From: Telluria sp042683405
Lineage (GTDB): Bacteria > Pseudomonadota > Gammaproteobacteria > Burkholderiales > Burkholderiaceae_D
DNA length: 64,000 bases
Assembly: GCF_042683405.1 (NCBI RefSeq)
Contig: NZ_JBHUJS010000014.1
Span: forward strand, 124,001 to 188,000
Reading direction: 5' to 3'
Positions 63,415 to 64,000 of the stretch are shown here, piece after piece. The notes under the pieces are model-generated. The model saw only the letters and a list, made by a program, of their open reading frames with translations. It did no database searches and was not told the origin of the DNA. A program made the position numbers and the translations under genes. Numbering within the stretch: the stretch's first letter is position 1; every line of letters starts with the position of its first letter.

Positions 63415-64000
63415 ATGTTCCACGTCTTCGCACCATCGATCCTGATAGCCATGATCTTTGCCGTAGGACCATGTCAAGCGGCGGGGGCGGCGTCGCCGTT
63501 CGCGAGAGAAGTACCTACCACCTACGCCAAGTTTGACGAGGGGGCGGGGAGGTTGACATTGGTGGTCGCGGAATTGGTCGCCACCGATTACCTGAAGGGC
63601 TACGATTGCCCCAAACCACAAGCCAACGCCGTTGACGCTACGCAGGTCGTCATTTGCCTGAACCCTCCGCCCACCTGGTTCAAGGCGCGCGTGCTTCAGC
63701 ACGTGTCCGGAGCGGAAGTTGGCGACGAGTTTTATGCAGTGACTGGCAGCCATTGGGGCGCGATGAAAGTCGGCGGCGCCGAACCCGCAAAGCTAATGCT
63801 GCTCAATTCGAATGGCACGGCATTGGAAATGTTGCGCTACAGGTCCTGGCCTGTTGCCAGGAGCCGTGACGGGCAGTACCACCTGGTCGTTCAGGGGCGC
63901 CCGATTCCTTGGCTTCCTTGCTGGACCGCTTCGCTGATGCAGGAAATCGACCAAAGCGAATTCGCCTCGGACCTGTCAATCGCACGCGAGGACTACAACG
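63415..64000 (+). CDS. Secreted protein of unknown function, truncated by the window edge
   Basis: An open frame of 195 codons from ATG 63415 runs off the window without a stop. It begins with a signal peptide (PSILIAMIFAVGPCQAAGA, likely cleavage near residues 22-24). The mature part includes LTLVVAELVATDYLKGYDCP, VVICLNPPPTWFKARVLQHV and FYAVTGSHWGAMK, with several cysteines. I do not recognise a family. It is divergent from dapC. The C-terminal part lies outside the window. Confidence 0.7.
   Translation, partial: MFHVFAPSILIAMIFAVGPCQAAGAASPFAREVPTTYAKFDEGAGRLTLVVAELVATDYLKGYDCPKPQANAVDATQVVICLNPPPTWFKARVLQHVSGAEVGDEFYAVTGSHWGAMKVGGAEPAKLMLLNSNGTALEMLRYRSWPVARSRDGQYHLVVQGRPIPWLPCWTASLMQEIDQSEFASDLSIAREDYN

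Overview
The window is a GC-rich, densely coded chromosome segment. It most resembles the Massilia/Telluria/Janthinobacterium side of the betaproteobacterial family Oxalobacteraceae. That placement is an inference from gene content and order: nuoK-L-M-N followed by a DUF2818 gene, ispD-ispF, a dapC-dapD-pilU block near arsC-like-dapE-prmB, and many intergenic palindromes built on GGGGACAGACCCC. No rRNA, tRNA, CRISPR array, insertion sequence or intact prophage was seen.

Layout. 1-5582: the 3' end of the complex I operon (nuoK partial, nuoL, nuoM, nuoN, DUF2818). 5591-5680: a cluster of palindromic repeats. 5692-8167: a Nudix hydrolase, a secreted HELRH-motif protein, and the isoprenoid genes ispD and ispF. 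8232-10700: a lower-GC, minus-strand island with a decayed RHS/YD-repeat fragment and small secreted or membrane proteins, which reads like a graveyard of a polymorphic-toxin locus. 10766-12727: an MFS transporter, a small unknown protein and a VOC protein. 12737-20299: a 2520-residue RTX calcium-binding protein made of eight large tandem modules plus a C-terminal DUF4214 domain. 20393-22785: a membrane FHA protein translationally coupled to a periplasmic trypsin-like protease. 22841-24277: ribA and a pirin.

24482-30445 holds an HDOD protein overlapping a PAS-PAS-degenerate GGDEF-EAL phosphodiesterase, then DUF488, DUF1810 and a large lipoprotein of the alpha/beta hydrolase class. 30529-38117 holds a NYN-LOTUS protein, a small secreted protein, a sodium:solute symporter, SppA and an S46 dipeptidyl-peptidase. 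38367-41857 carries an NMN/NR salvage pair (pnuC plus a NadR-like kinase) and a coupled DUF969-DUF979-pcp operon that looks like pyroglutamate handling. 41945-44240 is a TonB-dependent receptor with a thiamine pyrophosphate riboswitch in its leader, so it is more likely a thiamine-compound receptor than the siderophore receptor its domain family suggests.

44343-48152 carries an SRPBCC protein, a threonine/serine dehydratase and an EnvZ-OmpR pair, with a divergent Q/R-rich secreted protein at 48347. 48939-52675 is a signalling group (DUF342/FapA-like, HDOD, CheW). 52672-57028 (ABC-F, prmB, dapE, arsC-like) and 59993-63208 (pilU, dapD, dapC) are two minus-strand halves of a lysine/peptidoglycan precursor cluster. 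They are separated by an oppositely oriented block (rraB-like, GNAT, S41 peptidase) that abuts a tandem palindrome array at 59800-59990. The window ends inside a secreted protein of unknown function.

I did not find a convincing wholly new defence or biosynthetic system. The observations most worth following are the riboswitch-receptor pair, the modular RTX protein with its FHA/protease neighbours, the RHS graveyard, the S46 peptidase with an unusual specificity residue, and the repeat family.
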